NCBI GenBank assembly: GCA_947627885.1
Contig: CANQXP010000016.1
Location: 1-35,716 of the forward strand
Direction of reading: 5' to 3'
DNA length: 35,716 nt
Source of the DNA: an uncultured Rikenella sp.
Lineage (GTDB): Bacteria > Bacteroidota > Bacteroidia > Bacteroidales > Rikenellaceae
The notes beneath the pieces were generated by a model. The model worked only from the letters and a program-made list of their open reading frames with translations. It did not search any database and was not told the origin of the DNA. Of this stretch, positions 1 to 6,943 are shown piece after piece. Made by a program: the position numbers and the translations under genes. How positions within the stretch are numbered: position 1 is the first letter of the stretch; the number at the start of each line of letters is the position of its first letter.

Positions 1-316
1 AGCATATGTATAGGAATGATATAAATTCCCAATTTCCCCGAACGCCTATGTACCATCAATCTTCAAACAATCCAACGCACTCGTCAAACATTGATACACG
101 AACGAAAAATCAAAATCGAAACCAACCAAGCATCCGAAAGTTAACCAAAGCTAACACTCAGCGAACATCAAATATCAACAACGCAACAACTAACGTAATA
201 TCAAAACTAAAATAATTTAACCTAATGTAATATCAAACAATAAAAGACAACAAATATGTACGAATTATGTACAACAATATTGGTACGCCTCCGTACTATG
301 CAGGCTTTTACATAGC
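1..316. other. AT-rich gene-free left end with short repeats
   Basis: No convincing gene is present. The only open frame here (6-215) is a low-complexity Asn/Thr/Gln-rich translation with no ribosome binding site. The stretch is far richer in A and T than the rest of the window. It carries three copies of ATATCAA on the + strand (starting at 172, 198 and 230). Just ahead of the first promoter are four GTAC tetranucleotides (258, 269, 283, 293) spaced roughly one helical turn apart. In phi29-like phages the end regions carry early promoters and the replication origin, so this is probably the left terminal control region (inference). Confidence 0.6.
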
Positions 317-325
317 ATGTATAAT
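298..325 (+). promoter_or_regulatory. Early promoter P1 (ATGCAG - 16 bp - TATAAT)
   Basis: A perfect -10 hexamer TATAAT lies at 320-325. A -35-like ATGCAG at 298-303 sits 16 bp upstream and shares its TGCA core with the promoters at 1311, 3760 and 7315. It stands about 30 bp before the start codon at 356 and directly after the four-GTAC cluster. It probably drives the first accessory genes. Confidence 0.6.
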
Positions 326-355
326 GAGGTCAACAACAGCGAGAGGAGTAACACC

Positions 356-796
356 ATGAGGGATGAACGCGCATTTGAGGAGTTGGCCGGGAGGGTTGCG
401 CGTTGCATGTTTGATAGTGGCGTTTATGGCGCTGAACTGCATCACGACATCGTTATGTATGTGTGGCAGAATTTTTCAGACCCTAGCGACGACATTATCA
501 ACAACGCAATAAATACGTTCGCTGACGAAAGGAGCGCACACATGAGCAAGCTAGGCCAAGCACTCACCGCACGCCGCGCGCGTGAAGCTATGGAGGACGA
601 ACGGCACGCGGAATTGTGTGAGCGCGTCGCGCGCCTGATGACGCGCCGCGGCAATCTTTACGGAGCTGTTTACACTTTTGATTCATATGACCGCATCGTT
701 AATCTTCTTTGGGACACCTACGACGCCGCATGCGCCATCTTCGATGATGATATCGAATCCGCTATCGATCATTTTGCATCTTGGGAGGCATTCTAA
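356..796 (+). CDS. Hypothetical protein with internal tandem duplication
   Basis: No family recognised; 146 residues. The start at 356 is preferred over 317 because GAGAGGAG precedes it at normal spacing and 317 lies inside the -10 element. The two halves repeat each other. Residues 2-58 and 75-146 both run DER..EL..RVAR.M...G-YGA, then a hydrophobic helix with W, then D-DDI-AI-FA. A second strong ribosome binding site (AAAGGAG) and ATG lie in frame at 542 (residue 63), so the second half may also be made alone as an 84-residue protein. The protein is alpha-helical in appearance and acidic. First gene of the left block; an early host-interaction role is only a guess from position. Confidence 0.75.
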   Translation: MRDERAFEELAGRVARCMFDSGVYGAELHHDIVMYVWQNFSDPSDDIINNAINTFADERSAHMSKLGQALTARRAREAMEDERHAELCERVARLMTRRGNLYGAVYTFDSYDRIVNLLWDTYDAACAIFDDDIESAIDHFASWEAF

Positions 797-797
797 C

Positions 798-1304
798 ATG
801 ACCCGTACAACCCTTTACGACGACGCATGCGTTATTTTCGGTTATGATATTGACCCATTCGACCACGCCAGCGCGATTTATTACGATTGCGACACCGACA
901 CCACCGGCGAAGCGTGGCAGCTTGCCGCCTCTATAATCGCCTGCGAAGCCGCCGCGCGTGAGTGCATAGGCGACCACGGCCGCCACCTCATTATGACGTG
1001 CGTTGAAATAATATATGAAGACCACGCCGAAACCAACGTCGACCTAACGCGCGCCGCGTGCGGCTGCGCAATACTTGACTTTTTCGGACTTGATAGCGGC
1101 CTAAAATTGATGGAAAAGTGTGAGCGCTCTTGGTATGAAATAGGCGGCAGGCAAATGACAGAGTGGGAGGCCATGCGCGCCGCCGACATCGCAGCAGAGA
1201 AGATTATGAGCGACCCGCGCGGGGCGCTAGCGCTTAAGAAATCGGGGGAGCTTTTTACGCGGGCCGCATACCTTGCCACTTATGAAGAAACCGTGAACTA
1301 CTAA
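798..1304 (+). CDS. Hypothetical early protein
   Basis: Unrecognised 168-residue protein. ATG at 798 follows the previous stop by one base, with GGGAGG upstream inside that gene, so the pair is probably translationally coupled. The N-terminal third is acidic and rich in Asp and aromatic residues (FGYDIDPFDHASAIYYD). A Cys/Ala-rich helical segment follows (residues 40-105), then a charged C-terminus. No signal peptide, membrane segment or catalytic motif was seen. Part of the transcription unit starting at P1. Confidence 0.7.
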   Translation: MTRTTLYDDACVIFGYDIDPFDHASAIYYDCDTDTTGEAWQLAASIIACEAAARECIGDHGRHLIMTCVEIIYEDHAETNVDLTRAACGCAILDFFGLDSGLKLMEKCERSWYEIGGRQMTEWEAMRAADIAAEKIMSDPRGALALKKSGELFTRAAYLATYEETVNY

Positions 1305-1310
1305 CACGCC

Positions 1311-1339
1311 ATGCACAACCGCTCGTAATATGCTATTAT
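1311..1339 (+). promoter_or_regulatory. Early promoter P2 (ATGCAC - 17 bp - TATTAT)
   Basis: ATGCAC at 1311-1316 and TATTAT at 1334-1339 are separated by exactly 17 bp. Downstream comes ACACGTCGAAAGGA, and a similar ACACGTC follows the -10 of the promoter at 3760. It lies in the gap between the genes ending at 1304 and starting at 1379. Confidence 0.65.
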
Positions 1340-1378
1340 ATACACGTCGAAAGGAACCGACGGAAAGGACGCCCAAAA

Positions 1379-1771
1379 ATGACCTATCGTGAATACGTCG
1401 CCGAAGTTCTCGCCGATTGCGAAGAGCACGCCAAAGACTATATCCACTTTAACGGTTTTGACTATTCCGACGACGCCGCGCGCGATTTTGTGGAAGATTG
1501 TGAGTTCGTTTGTACAGGCAACGACTGTGGTTCATATTATTTCAACCGCGATTGCGCCCGCGATGCGTTGCACGGTGTAGCATTTACACCTGAGTTTGAC
1601 GATTTTATCAAATATTACCGTGATGAGCTAGGCATTGATATTGATTTTGACGAGCCGGAAACCGTTGATGTTTTGATGCGCTGTTATATTGTCGATCAAA
1701 ATTGGTCTGATATAGAAAAAATCTATTTTGACAAGCTGGCAGAAATGGAGGACGACGCCGCCGAAGCCTAG
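1379..1771 (+). CDS. Acidic early protein, MTYxEYV family (copy 1)
   Basis: 130 residues, very acidic, starting MTYREYVAEVLADCEEHAKDY. It resembles the protein at 3828 (MTYKEYVQAVRADAVDL) and more weakly the one at 4247. All have an N-terminal EYV/RYR-x-VLAD helix, a Cys- and Gly-containing middle (CTGNDCGSYYF here), an EFDDFIKYYRDEL-like segment and an acidic tail. The start is fixed by the GGAAAGGACG ribosome binding site 10 bases upstream. Function unknown. Small acidic families repeated in early phage regions often inhibit host proteins or mimic DNA, but nothing here proves that. Confidence 0.75.
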   Translation: MTYREYVAEVLADCEEHAKDYIHFNGFDYSDDAARDFVEDCEFVCTGNDCGSYYFNRDCARDALHGVAFTPEFDDFIKYYRDELGIDIDFDEPETVDVLMRCYIVDQNWSDIEKIYFDKLAEMEDDAAEA

Positions 1772-1784
1772 CCCATGCACCACG

Positions 1785-1808
1785 CGGCGCGCCTCACCAG
1801 GCGCGCCG
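1785..1808. repeat. Perfect 10-bp inverted repeat (hairpin)
   Basis: CGGCGCGCCT at 1785-1794 and AGGCGCGCCG at 1799-1808 flank a CACC tetraloop. It lies in the short gap after the stop at 1771. There is no U-tract, so it is not a standard intrinsic terminator. It may act as an mRNA-stabilising or transcript-end hairpin. Confidence 0.6.
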
Positions 1809-1843
1809 CACCCGTCCACGCCTACACATTGGAGGCCGCACAC

Positions 1844-2239
1844 ATGCGCACCGACACCGAAACCGCCGCCATACTTTCGTCTCTTGGCTTTGATCGTTGG
1901 CCGGACTGCCGCCCATGTATGGATTATGCATACGAACGTCTATTCGACTATGCAAAACGCGACAAAACTGAAGAACAGATTAAAGAACGCGCCGCACATC
2001 TAGCGTATTTCTACACACGCCTGCGCACCGATTCAGATATCGCGCACAAGTGCCGCGCATACATATATGAATGGTGCGGCGATGTTGAATTATCGCCGGA
2101 ATTTGTTACAATCGCGGTAGATTATATTCACGAGCGCATAAAGTCGTGGCCGTGGGCCGCGTTTAATCGTGACATAATTGCAGACGCTTGCGCCGCGACG
2201 GTTCGCGCGATGCGGGCAGCTGATCCGGTCGAATTTTAA
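1844..2239 (+). CDS. Hypothetical early protein
   Basis: 131 residues, family not recognised. The start at 1844 is chosen because GGAGG sits 8 bases upstream; the frame is open back to 1775, but that stretch contains the GC hairpin and low-complexity codons. The translation starts MRTDTETAAILSSLGFDRW and is helical, with a CMDYAYERLFDY segment near residue 25, a central run of charged helix, and a WPWAAF motif near residue 105. No membrane segment. Confidence 0.7.
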   Translation: MRTDTETAAILSSLGFDRWPDCRPCMDYAYERLFDYAKRDKTEEQIKERAAHLAYFYTRLRTDSDIAHKCRAYIYEWCGDVELSPEFVTIAVDYIHERIKSWPWAAFNRDIIADACAATVRAMRAADPVEF

Positions 2240-2282
2240 TTAAACTCAACCACGCCCGCACAATATCAAAAGGAGAAACGCC

Positions 2283-2570
2283 ATGCTCACCGCATACGAT
2301 ACAATGTTTAAACATTACTATTTTGATAAATGGCAGGATGACCCGCGCGACATAGCGCAGGAGGCTATTGAAATTATAATGACATGCCCAAGTCCTGAGG
2401 AGGTGGACGCCGACGGACAGCCCACGCCACTAGCCCACGAGGAGGCCCGCGACATATCGCGCATCGTGTCGCGATACATTGATCGACTAAAGAGAACCGG
2501 CCGCGAATATCAATTTGAAACGTATTGCGTTACAGATGCCTATCGCATTTACCGCGCCCTATACGCCTAA
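2283..2570 (+). CDS. Hypothetical early protein
   Basis: 95 residues with an excellent AAAGGAG ribosome binding site 8 bases before the ATG. The leader also holds an ATATCAA copy (2263). The protein is helical and rich in Asp, Glu, Arg and Tyr (starts MLTAYDTMFKHYYFDKW). It contains an EEARDISRIVSRYIDRLKR helix near residues 57-75. Not recognised. Confidence 0.7.
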   Translation: MLTAYDTMFKHYYFDKWQDDPRDIAQEAIEIIMTCPSPEEVDADGQPTPLAHEEARDISRIVSRYIDRLKRTGREYQFETYCVTDAYRIYRALYA

Positions 2571-2601
2571 ATATCAACCCCGCAACCATCGCGAGCCCTA
2601 A

Positions 2602-2627
2602 GCCCCGCGCCACCATCGGCGCGGGGC
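2602..2627. terminator. GC-rich hairpin, terminator-like without U-tract
   Basis: GCCCCGCGCC (2602-2611) pairs perfectly with GGCGCGGGGC (2618-2627) around an ACCATC loop. It is followed by the near-palindrome CTTACCGTAAGG rather than a T run. It lies between genes ending at 2570 and starting at 2647. It could be a weak terminator, an mRNA processing block or a translational control element for the next gene. Confidence 0.5.
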
Positions 2628-2646
2628 CTTACCGTAAGGACACACC

Positions 2647-2835
2647 ATGCCACAAGACGCTGCGCGCGTGGAGACGGACGGCCCTAGATATGTACCGGTG
2701 CCGATTCTGCTAGAAGCCTTTAAAATAGCTGTGGCATACGCCGACACCTATCGATGGGCGGCGGGTAAAAGCCTAGGGCAGTACGCCGCATTGATGGACG
2801 AAAAAGCGGCGCGCATCGTATACGGTGGAAAGTGA
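2647..2835 (+). CDS. Small hypothetical protein
   Basis: 62 residues, not recognised. Its start region (CACACCATG, then a CACAAGAC block and GCGCGCGT) is nearly repeated at the start of the next gene at 2849. As a result the two proteins begin alike: MPQDAARV here and MTQDTPRV there. The remainder is one or two helices (LLEAFKIAVAYADTYRWAAGK). The ribosome binding site is a GTAAGGA 8 bases upstream. Confidence 0.6.
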   Translation: MPQDAARVETDGPRYVPVPILLEAFKIAVAYADTYRWAAGKSLGQYAALMDEKAARIVYGGK

Positions 2836-2848
2836 GAGGGGCCACACC

Positions 2849-3253
2849 ATGACACAAGACACGCCGCGCGTCCCTGCACAGCTCACCGGCTTACAGCCGG
2901 GGCAGTCCTACAGCTTAGACACGCCGCCGGGCGTGTGCGTCTGCTATGCAGATATGGGCGTGCCAACCGCTTATGAAAATCTGCTTGCGTCCGTAGAGGC
3001 CGCCACAGCGGGCACGCCCTACACGCCCGCGCGATTGACAGCGGGCAAGGATGCGCCATACGGCATTCTGTACAATTGGGCCGTGTCGGTCGATCGTCTG
3101 CCCGACGTGAGCGCCCTGCCCGATATAGTCGTGGGCCTGGCGTATGACATTTTGGCAGCTTATGCCCGCGTGCTTGGGCCTTTGCTCCTGCTATACACCA
3201 CGCCTGACACAGACCACATCAAAGAGGAGGCCGCGCGCATATGGGCAGAGTGA
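2849..3253 (+). CDS. Hypothetical early protein
   Basis: 134 residues from the ATG at 2849; the earlier ATG at 2825, overlapping the previous gene, is possible but lacks a good ribosome binding site. GAGAGGGG precedes 2849. The N-terminus matches the preceding small protein (MTQDTPRV versus MPQDAARV), a sign of local duplication. The rest is Pro-, Gly- and Ala-rich with a hydrophobic stretch near residues 95-125 (VVGLAYDILAAYARVLGPLLLLY) that could be a membrane or core helix. Function unknown. Last gene before the 3.3-3.8 kb gene-free stretch. Confidence 0.65.
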   Translation: MTQDTPRVPAQLTGLQPGQSYSLDTPPGVCVCYADMGVPTAYENLLASVEAATAGTPYTPARLTAGKDAPYGILYNWAVSVDRLPDVSALPDIVVGLAYDILAAYARVLGPLLLLYTTPDTDHIKEEAARIWAE

Positions 3254-3370
3254 CAAGCGCGTGCGTTGTATCAAACCTCAAACAATCTTGTATAAAACTT
3301 CAAATATTTGAATATCAATACTTTTCTTCACAATTCCTTCACAAACCTTAAAAACGCATTTCAAACGCGC

Positions 3371-3416
3371 CTCGCGCCGGTCGCTCCTCTGTGGGGAGTC
3401 CGGCGCGGGCCTTTTC
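3371..3416 (+). terminator. Probable terminator of the first early operon
   Basis: CGCGCCGG (3373-3380) pairs perfectly with CCGGCGCG (3400-3407), extended by two further pairs. An inner CTCC/GGAG hairpin lies at 3384-3398. The structure is followed by GGCCTTTTCTT. It stands about 120 bp after the last stop codon (3253). The T-rich tail and position suit an intrinsic terminator. Confidence 0.6.
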
Positions 3417-3759
3417 TTCCGGAAACAAAATATCAATCATGAAACAACTACAAGCCTTGCAACCGCCAAATATCAATCCGCAAAACAAGGAGGGGGCTAT
3501 ATCAAAACTGAAATATCAAATCCCCCTTCACAATTTCTACACAATTCCTACACAAACCTTAAAGCCACCCTCACGCGCCGGACGCCTTCCCGCCCACGAA
3601 ACCAGGAACCAACCTCGCGCACCGAAAACCAAATATCAATTCCAAAACAATAGCCGCCAGGCAAACCTCAAATATCAATTCATAAATAACAAGGGGGGCT
3701 ATATCAAAATAAAAACATTAAATCCCCATGTGCAGGTTTTGTGAACCCCTCCCCACCCC

Positions 3760-3788
3760 TTGCACCCCCTCCCCACTCATGCAATAAT
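3760..3788 (+). promoter_or_regulatory. Early promoter P3 (TTGCAC - 17 bp - AATAAT)
   Basis: TTGCAC at 3760-3765 and AATAAT at 3783-3788 are 17 bp apart and followed by AAACACGTC, as after the promoter at 1311. It precedes the operon that begins at 3828. Confidence 0.7.
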
Positions 3789-3827
3789 AAACACGTCATG
3801 CAATCCCAACCCGAAAGGATGCGCCCC

Positions 3828-4211
3828 ATGACTTACAAGGAATACGTTCAGGCTGTTCGCGCCGACGCCGTTGACCTTATGGACGATTTTGCCAACCCCG
3901 GCCTTTACACAAATTGTGACAGTGCGTTCGACGCTTTTATAGAGGCGTGCGACACGTGCAACACAGGCTATGGCATCAGTTCGTGGCGACACTTGCGCGA
4001 CGTGATATGGACCGACGAATGGAACGCCATGGTCGATTATTACCGCAACGACCTTTGCACGGACCTAGACTTGAACGATCCGGAGGAATGCGACGCCGCG
4101 CTACGTGACTATATTCTCTACGTGGAGCTGTATGGAGAATTGAGCGACGAATTTATGTCCCGTTGGCACGCCCTAGCCCCCGACGATGATTCGGTGTACC
4201 TCCCTTTTTAA
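3828..4211 (+). CDS. Acidic early protein, MTYxEYV family (copy 2)
   Basis: 127 residues starting MTYKEYVQAVRADAVDLMDD. It is a diverged copy of the 1379-1771 product: same N-terminal helix, CNTGYGISSW in place of CTGNDCGSYYF, EWNAMVDYYRNDL in place of EFDDFIKYYRDEL, and an acidic end. The start is set by CCCGAAAGGA 9-10 bases upstream; an upstream in-frame ATG at 3741 lies in the promoter and is rejected. Strongly acidic, no Cys pattern typical of a metal site, function unknown. Confidence 0.75.
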   Translation: MTYKEYVQAVRADAVDLMDDFANPGLYTNCDSAFDAFIEACDTCNTGYGISSWRHLRDVIWTDEWNAMVDYYRNDLCTDLDLNDPEECDAALRDYILYVELYGELSDEFMSRWHALAPDDDSVYLPF

Positions 4212-4220
4212 CCCCGCCCA

Positions 4221-4249
4221 CAATATCAACCCCGAAAGGATTCCCCATG
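4221..4249 (+). promoter_or_regulatory. Repeated leader/ribosome binding site cassette
   Basis: AATATCAACCCCGAAAGGA followed by TTCCCCATG stands directly before the gene at 4247. Nearly the same cassette precedes the genes at 4694 (CATCAATCCTGAAAGGA, TTCCCCATG) and 5147 (AATCAACCCCGAAAGGA, TTCCCCATG), and a looser one precedes 3828. Such uniform leaders suggest coordinated translation, or duplication of gene plus leader. Confidence 0.65.
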
Positions 4250-4657
4250 ACCGCCCAAACCGCCTCCACCCCCGTTCAGCGCTACCGTGCCGCCATCCTC
4301 GCCGACGCCGAAGACGCCCTGCTACAGCTCGACAACCTCTCGTCCAAGACGTTCGAAGATGTGTTTGAATACGTGTGCGGGTGCGTGTCGGGCGATGGGT
4401 GGTACTACACGTTCGAAGCCGACGCCGAACGGTCCGTGCGTTCGATCATGGGTACGCGCCTCTATCGTGAGTTCAAGAACACGTACGTCGATGCCGACAC
4501 GTTCAAGACGTGGGACTACACCGAAAAAGACGGGTCGTTTCGGTGGTGGTACTGCTCCAATTACTGCCATGACGAGGTGCTTGGAATGTTTAACCTTTTA
4601 TGTCGCCACGAAAAGAAGCTGTTGGACATCCCCGACATCGACCCGGAACTAGACTAG
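4247..4657 (+). CDS. Hypothetical early protein (possible MTYxEYV relative)
   Basis: 136 residues, acidic. The N-terminal QRYRAAILADAEDALLQLD recalls the EYVxxVxAD helix of the proteins at 1379 and 3828. The middle CGCVSGDGWYYTFEADAERSV resembles CTGNDCGSYYFNRDCARDA of copy 1, so it is probably a third, more diverged member. The C-terminal part is new: Trp-rich (WDYTEKDGSFRWWYCSNYC) with four Cys residues in total. Start fixed by the repeated GAAAGGATTCCCC leader. Function unknown. Confidence 0.7.
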   Translation: MTAQTASTPVQRYRAAILADAEDALLQLDNLSSKTFEDVFEYVCGCVSGDGWYYTFEADAERSVRSIMGTRLYREFKNTYVDADTFKTWDYTEKDGSFRWWYCSNYCHDEVLGMFNLLCRHEKKLLDIPDIDPELD

Positions 4658-4693
4658 CACCCTCCCCAAACATCAATCCTGAAAGGATTCCCC

Positions 4694-5125
4694 ATGTTCA
4701 CCACTTCCGTTGACCTTGGCAACGACGTCGCCCCCTATGAGTGGCAGATTCTTTCCCTCGCCCGCGAATATTTCACCACCGAATGTGCCGACATTACCGG
4801 ACGCCCCGACGCTAGCGTATGGGAGAGGTTCACAGACCTTCTAGAGGCGCGCTATTACGCAAGCCCGCTTGACCGGGAGGCGACCAATGCCGCAACCAGG
4901 CGCGTGTTCGGCGCGATATACAGCGAAGCGTTCAGTCGTTGGTTGGAGTTCGGCGGTGAGTTCGACCCCCAAGCCCTCAACGACGTCGATGAGTCTTTCA
5001 GGGAGTATCTAGCTGAACGCATGCGCGATTGCGAACTTGAGTACATATGGGACATGACGCGTAAGGACAAGTCCGGCCTGCTACCGATATACCGCGACGA
5101 CCCTGACCTTATCCCGCTCTTTTAA
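4694..5125 (+). CDS. Hypothetical early protein
   Basis: 143 residues, acidic, helical and unrecognised. It begins MFTTSVDLGNDVAPYEW and contains two amphipathic helices (residues 20-60 and 95-125). It has the same leader cassette as its neighbours, so it is probably co-expressed with them from the 3760 promoter. No membrane segment or catalytic signature. Confidence 0.7.
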   Translation: MFTTSVDLGNDVAPYEWQILSLAREYFTTECADITGRPDASVWERFTDLLEARYYASPLDREATNAATRRVFGAIYSEAFSRWLEFGGEFDPQALNDVDESFREYLAERMRDCELEYIWDMTRKDKSGLLPIYRDDPDLIPLF

Positions 5126-5146
5126 TCAACCCCGAAAGGATTCCCC

Positions 5147-5818
5147 ATGTGCTACGTCACCCCCACGTTCAAGCAGTATGCACAGACGTTCGCACGCGAC
5201 TACGTGCGCCCCGAAGATTCTACCGCCGCGCAAGCTGTCTATGACAAGTTTGTTGACGCGATATGCACGCGCGGCACCCTCCCCGAAGAGGCTCCCGCCA
5301 AAGCGATTCTAGACGTCCTTGTGCGCGATTGCCTCCCCTGCTGGTTCACGTGGGAGGGTGTGCGCGATCAGGTGCGCACATTCCTCACGGAGCACGAATA
5401 CGTCTACGAAGAATCAATCTTCGAAGAGTTGGTGCATGTCGTCCACGACCGGGTGCAAAGGAACCCCGCGCTAGTGTTGGACATGTTCGCCCCCGATGGC
5501 GTGCTCATGGACGCCATGCTCCTGATACAGGACAGGCACCCGGACGATGCGCACGTGTTTTCGACGCGGGCAGAATTGGAGTATGAGCGAACCCGCGCCG
5601 CCATGCGCGACAGGGTGATGAATTTGTTGTTGTATTTTAAACGCGACCTCACCACGGAGGACTTTGAGAGCGTCGTCACGCTTGCCATACAACTAGACGA
5701 AAGTGGCGAATTTGTTGGAAGTCCTGTCTGTGAGGCGTTTGAGCAGTACGAGGATGCCCACCCCGACAGGTGTGTCCTGCTCCCCGTCGGCAAGGGTGAC
5801 TGCTACAACGAGGACTAA
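5147..5818 (+). CDS. Hypothetical early protein
   Basis: 223 residues, unrecognised, acidic and mainly helical. It starts MCYVTPTFKQYAQTFARDYV, reminiscent of the EYV-type N-terminus of the other early proteins. It then has LLLYFKRDLTTEDFESVV in the C-terminal third and a CVLLPVGKGDCYNED tail with two Cys. The ATG follows the same CGAAAGGATTCCCC leader as the two genes before. Largest protein of this early operon apart from the one at 7846. Confidence 0.7.
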   Translation: MCYVTPTFKQYAQTFARDYVRPEDSTAAQAVYDKFVDAICTRGTLPEEAPAKAILDVLVRDCLPCWFTWEGVRDQVRTFLTEHEYVYEESIFEELVHVVHDRVQRNPALVLDMFAPDGVLMDAMLLIQDRHPDDAHVFSTRAELEYERTRAAMRDRVMNLLLYFKRDLTTEDFESVVTLAIQLDESGEFVGSPVCEAFEQYEDAHPDRCVLLPVGKGDCYNED

Positions 5819-5830
5819 GGAGGTTCCCCC

Positions 5831-6262
5831 ATGCCCGCCCTTTCCACCCTCTCTCTTGCCCGCACCCGCGCGGCACGGTACGTCTCCCCCGACGGCCACG
5901 ACACGCGCGAGCGCGACCTGTTCGACGCCCTGACGGACTTGTTCGCATCTACTGACCCCCGCGCGATCATGGACGGCGGCACCCTGTACGACGAACTTTA
6001 TAGGCACGCCATCCGGATAACCTATCCCGATAGGTTCTCGTACCCCGCTGTCTTGATCGAGCTTGAGAAGTATTATCAATCCCGAAACATGTCCGTGCCT
6101 GAGCCGGCCCTCGTCTCCACGGCCCGCTTCCTGGTCGAGCAGGCGTGGGGGGAACCCGAAACCGTCCCCGGCCCGGACTATATCGCGCGGGCTTTGGAGC
6201 GTTGGTTCGCCGACGCGCCGCTTGAGGAAACCTGGCTGAAAGTAGGCCCCCATGACGGATAA
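5831..6262 (+). CDS. Hypothetical early protein
   Basis: 143 residues with AAGGAGG 5-6 bases before the ATG, the strongest ribosome binding site of the early block. Starts MPALSTLSLARTRAARYVS. Helical, with an YDELYRHAIRITYPDRFSYP segment near residues 54-73 and a WGEPETVPGPDYIARALERWF segment near residues 106-126. It overlaps the next gene by 11 bp, so translational coupling is likely. Not recognised. Confidence 0.7.
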   Translation: MPALSTLSLARTRAARYVSPDGHDTRERDLFDALTDLFASTDPRAIMDGGTLYDELYRHAIRITYPDRFSYPAVLIELEKYYQSRNMSVPEPALVSTARFLVEQAWGEPETVPGPDYIARALERWFADAPLEETWLKVGPHDG

Positions 6263-6641
6263 GCTCCCCGTCCTCCCCCATGTGCGCTACTCCGTGCTCA
6301 CCCTCATGGATGCTGCGACGGATTCGATCGTCCTGAAAGAGTCCGCGCGGTTCCTAGAACCTCCCCCGCCCCGGTTCGGGTGGTGCCACTCACGGCGCAT
6401 GTACGACGGCGCGCGCCTCTCGTGGTGGGGGCCGCTCACGGAGTTTTCTGAGTACGGCCTGCCCACGCAAGGCGCCTGGCCCGGCACGGCGTTCTGCCGT
6501 GGGCGTTCCTACCCCGTGTGGTGGAGTCTCGTGACGATAGACTCCTACGGCAACGACAACGTGTGGGCCAAAGTGCCCGACGAGGACACCCAACTCTCCA
6601 TATGGTGCGTGTTCTTTGACAAAAGGAAAGAGGAACCATGA
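6252..6641 (+). CDS. Hypothetical early protein
   Basis: 129 residues, rich in Trp, Pro and Tyr, unlike the acidic helical proteins before it, so probably beta-structured. Starts MTDKLPVLPHVRYSVLTLMD; ends LSIWCVFFDKRKEEP. Its last codons (ATATGGTGCGTGTTCTTTGA) recur downstream at about 6908, ahead of the 6944 gene, as part of a local duplication. It overlaps the next gene by 4 bp (ATGA). Function unknown. Confidence 0.7.
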   Translation: MTDKLPVLPHVRYSVLTLMDAATDSIVLKESARFLEPPPPRFGWCHSRRMYDGARLSWWGPLTEFSEYGLPTQGAWPGTAFCRGRSYPVWWSLVTIDSYGNDNVWAKVPDEDTQLSIWCVFFDKRKEEP

Positions 6642-6889
6642 GCGACGGATATTTCACAACCGAACAGTTCATCCACGTGGACCTGGTTGACAAGCTGGCC
6701 CGGCCCCTTGCGAGGGGGACCATCTTTTCCCCCTACGTGCGCAGTTTCCCCAAGCCGGGCGAGGTGTACGCCCTCAACGTGGGCGGGTTCAACATCACCA
6801 CCGCGAACCGGTTGGAGCTTGCCCGCGTCGCCACCATGGGCGACCGGCAGGGATGTGTCAACGTTGAAGTCACGGTGCGGGTACCGTAA
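6638..6889 (+). CDS. Truncated copy of tandem-duplicated early protein
   Basis: 83 residues, MSDGYFTTEQFIHVDLVDKL onward, closely matching residues 1-77 of the gene at 6944. It then ends early in VTVRVP because a 38-bp gap relative to the other copy shifts the frame into TAA. The lost frame continues after the gap as ...YRKDEVCSIWCVFFDERSEEQ and ends at 6947, so the ancestral gene was probably longer. The core (SPYVR-PKPGEVYALN-GGFNIT) is kept, so the short form may still be functional. Start has GAAAGAGGAA upstream and overlaps the previous stop. Confidence 0.65.
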   Translation: MSDGYFTTEQFIHVDLVDKLARPLARGTIFSPYVRSFPKPGEVYALNVGGFNITTANRLELARVATMGDRQGCVNVEVTVRVP

Positions 6890-6943
6890 GGACGAGGTGT
6901 GCTCAATATGGTGCGTGTTCTTTGACGAGAGAAGCGAGGAACA

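Larger units (their letters stand above)
3254..3827. repeat. Gene-free AT-rich stretch with ATATCAA repeats
   Basis: About 570 bp hold no credible gene; the open frame 3391-3744 is low-complexity, lacks a ribosome binding site and is built of repeats. Eight + strand ATATCAA copies occur (3312, 3430, 3470, 3499, 3513, 3633, 3672, 3701). There are also two versions of a CTTCACAAT...ACACAAACCTTAAA block (about 3328-3355 and 3526-3563) and two of an AAGG(A)GGGGGCTATATCAAA block (about 3487-3505 and 3691-3707). The stretch contains the terminator at 3371 and ends in the promoter at 3760. It may be a regulatory or protein-binding region. Confidence 0.65.

Noticed and set aside
6-215. Open frame at the left end
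   Set aside because: Low-complexity Asn/Thr/Gln translation, no ribosome binding site, overlaps the ATATCAA repeats.
3391-3744. 117-residue open frame in the repeat-rich gap
   Set aside because: Starts inside the terminator stem, has no ribosome binding site and consists of translated repeats.
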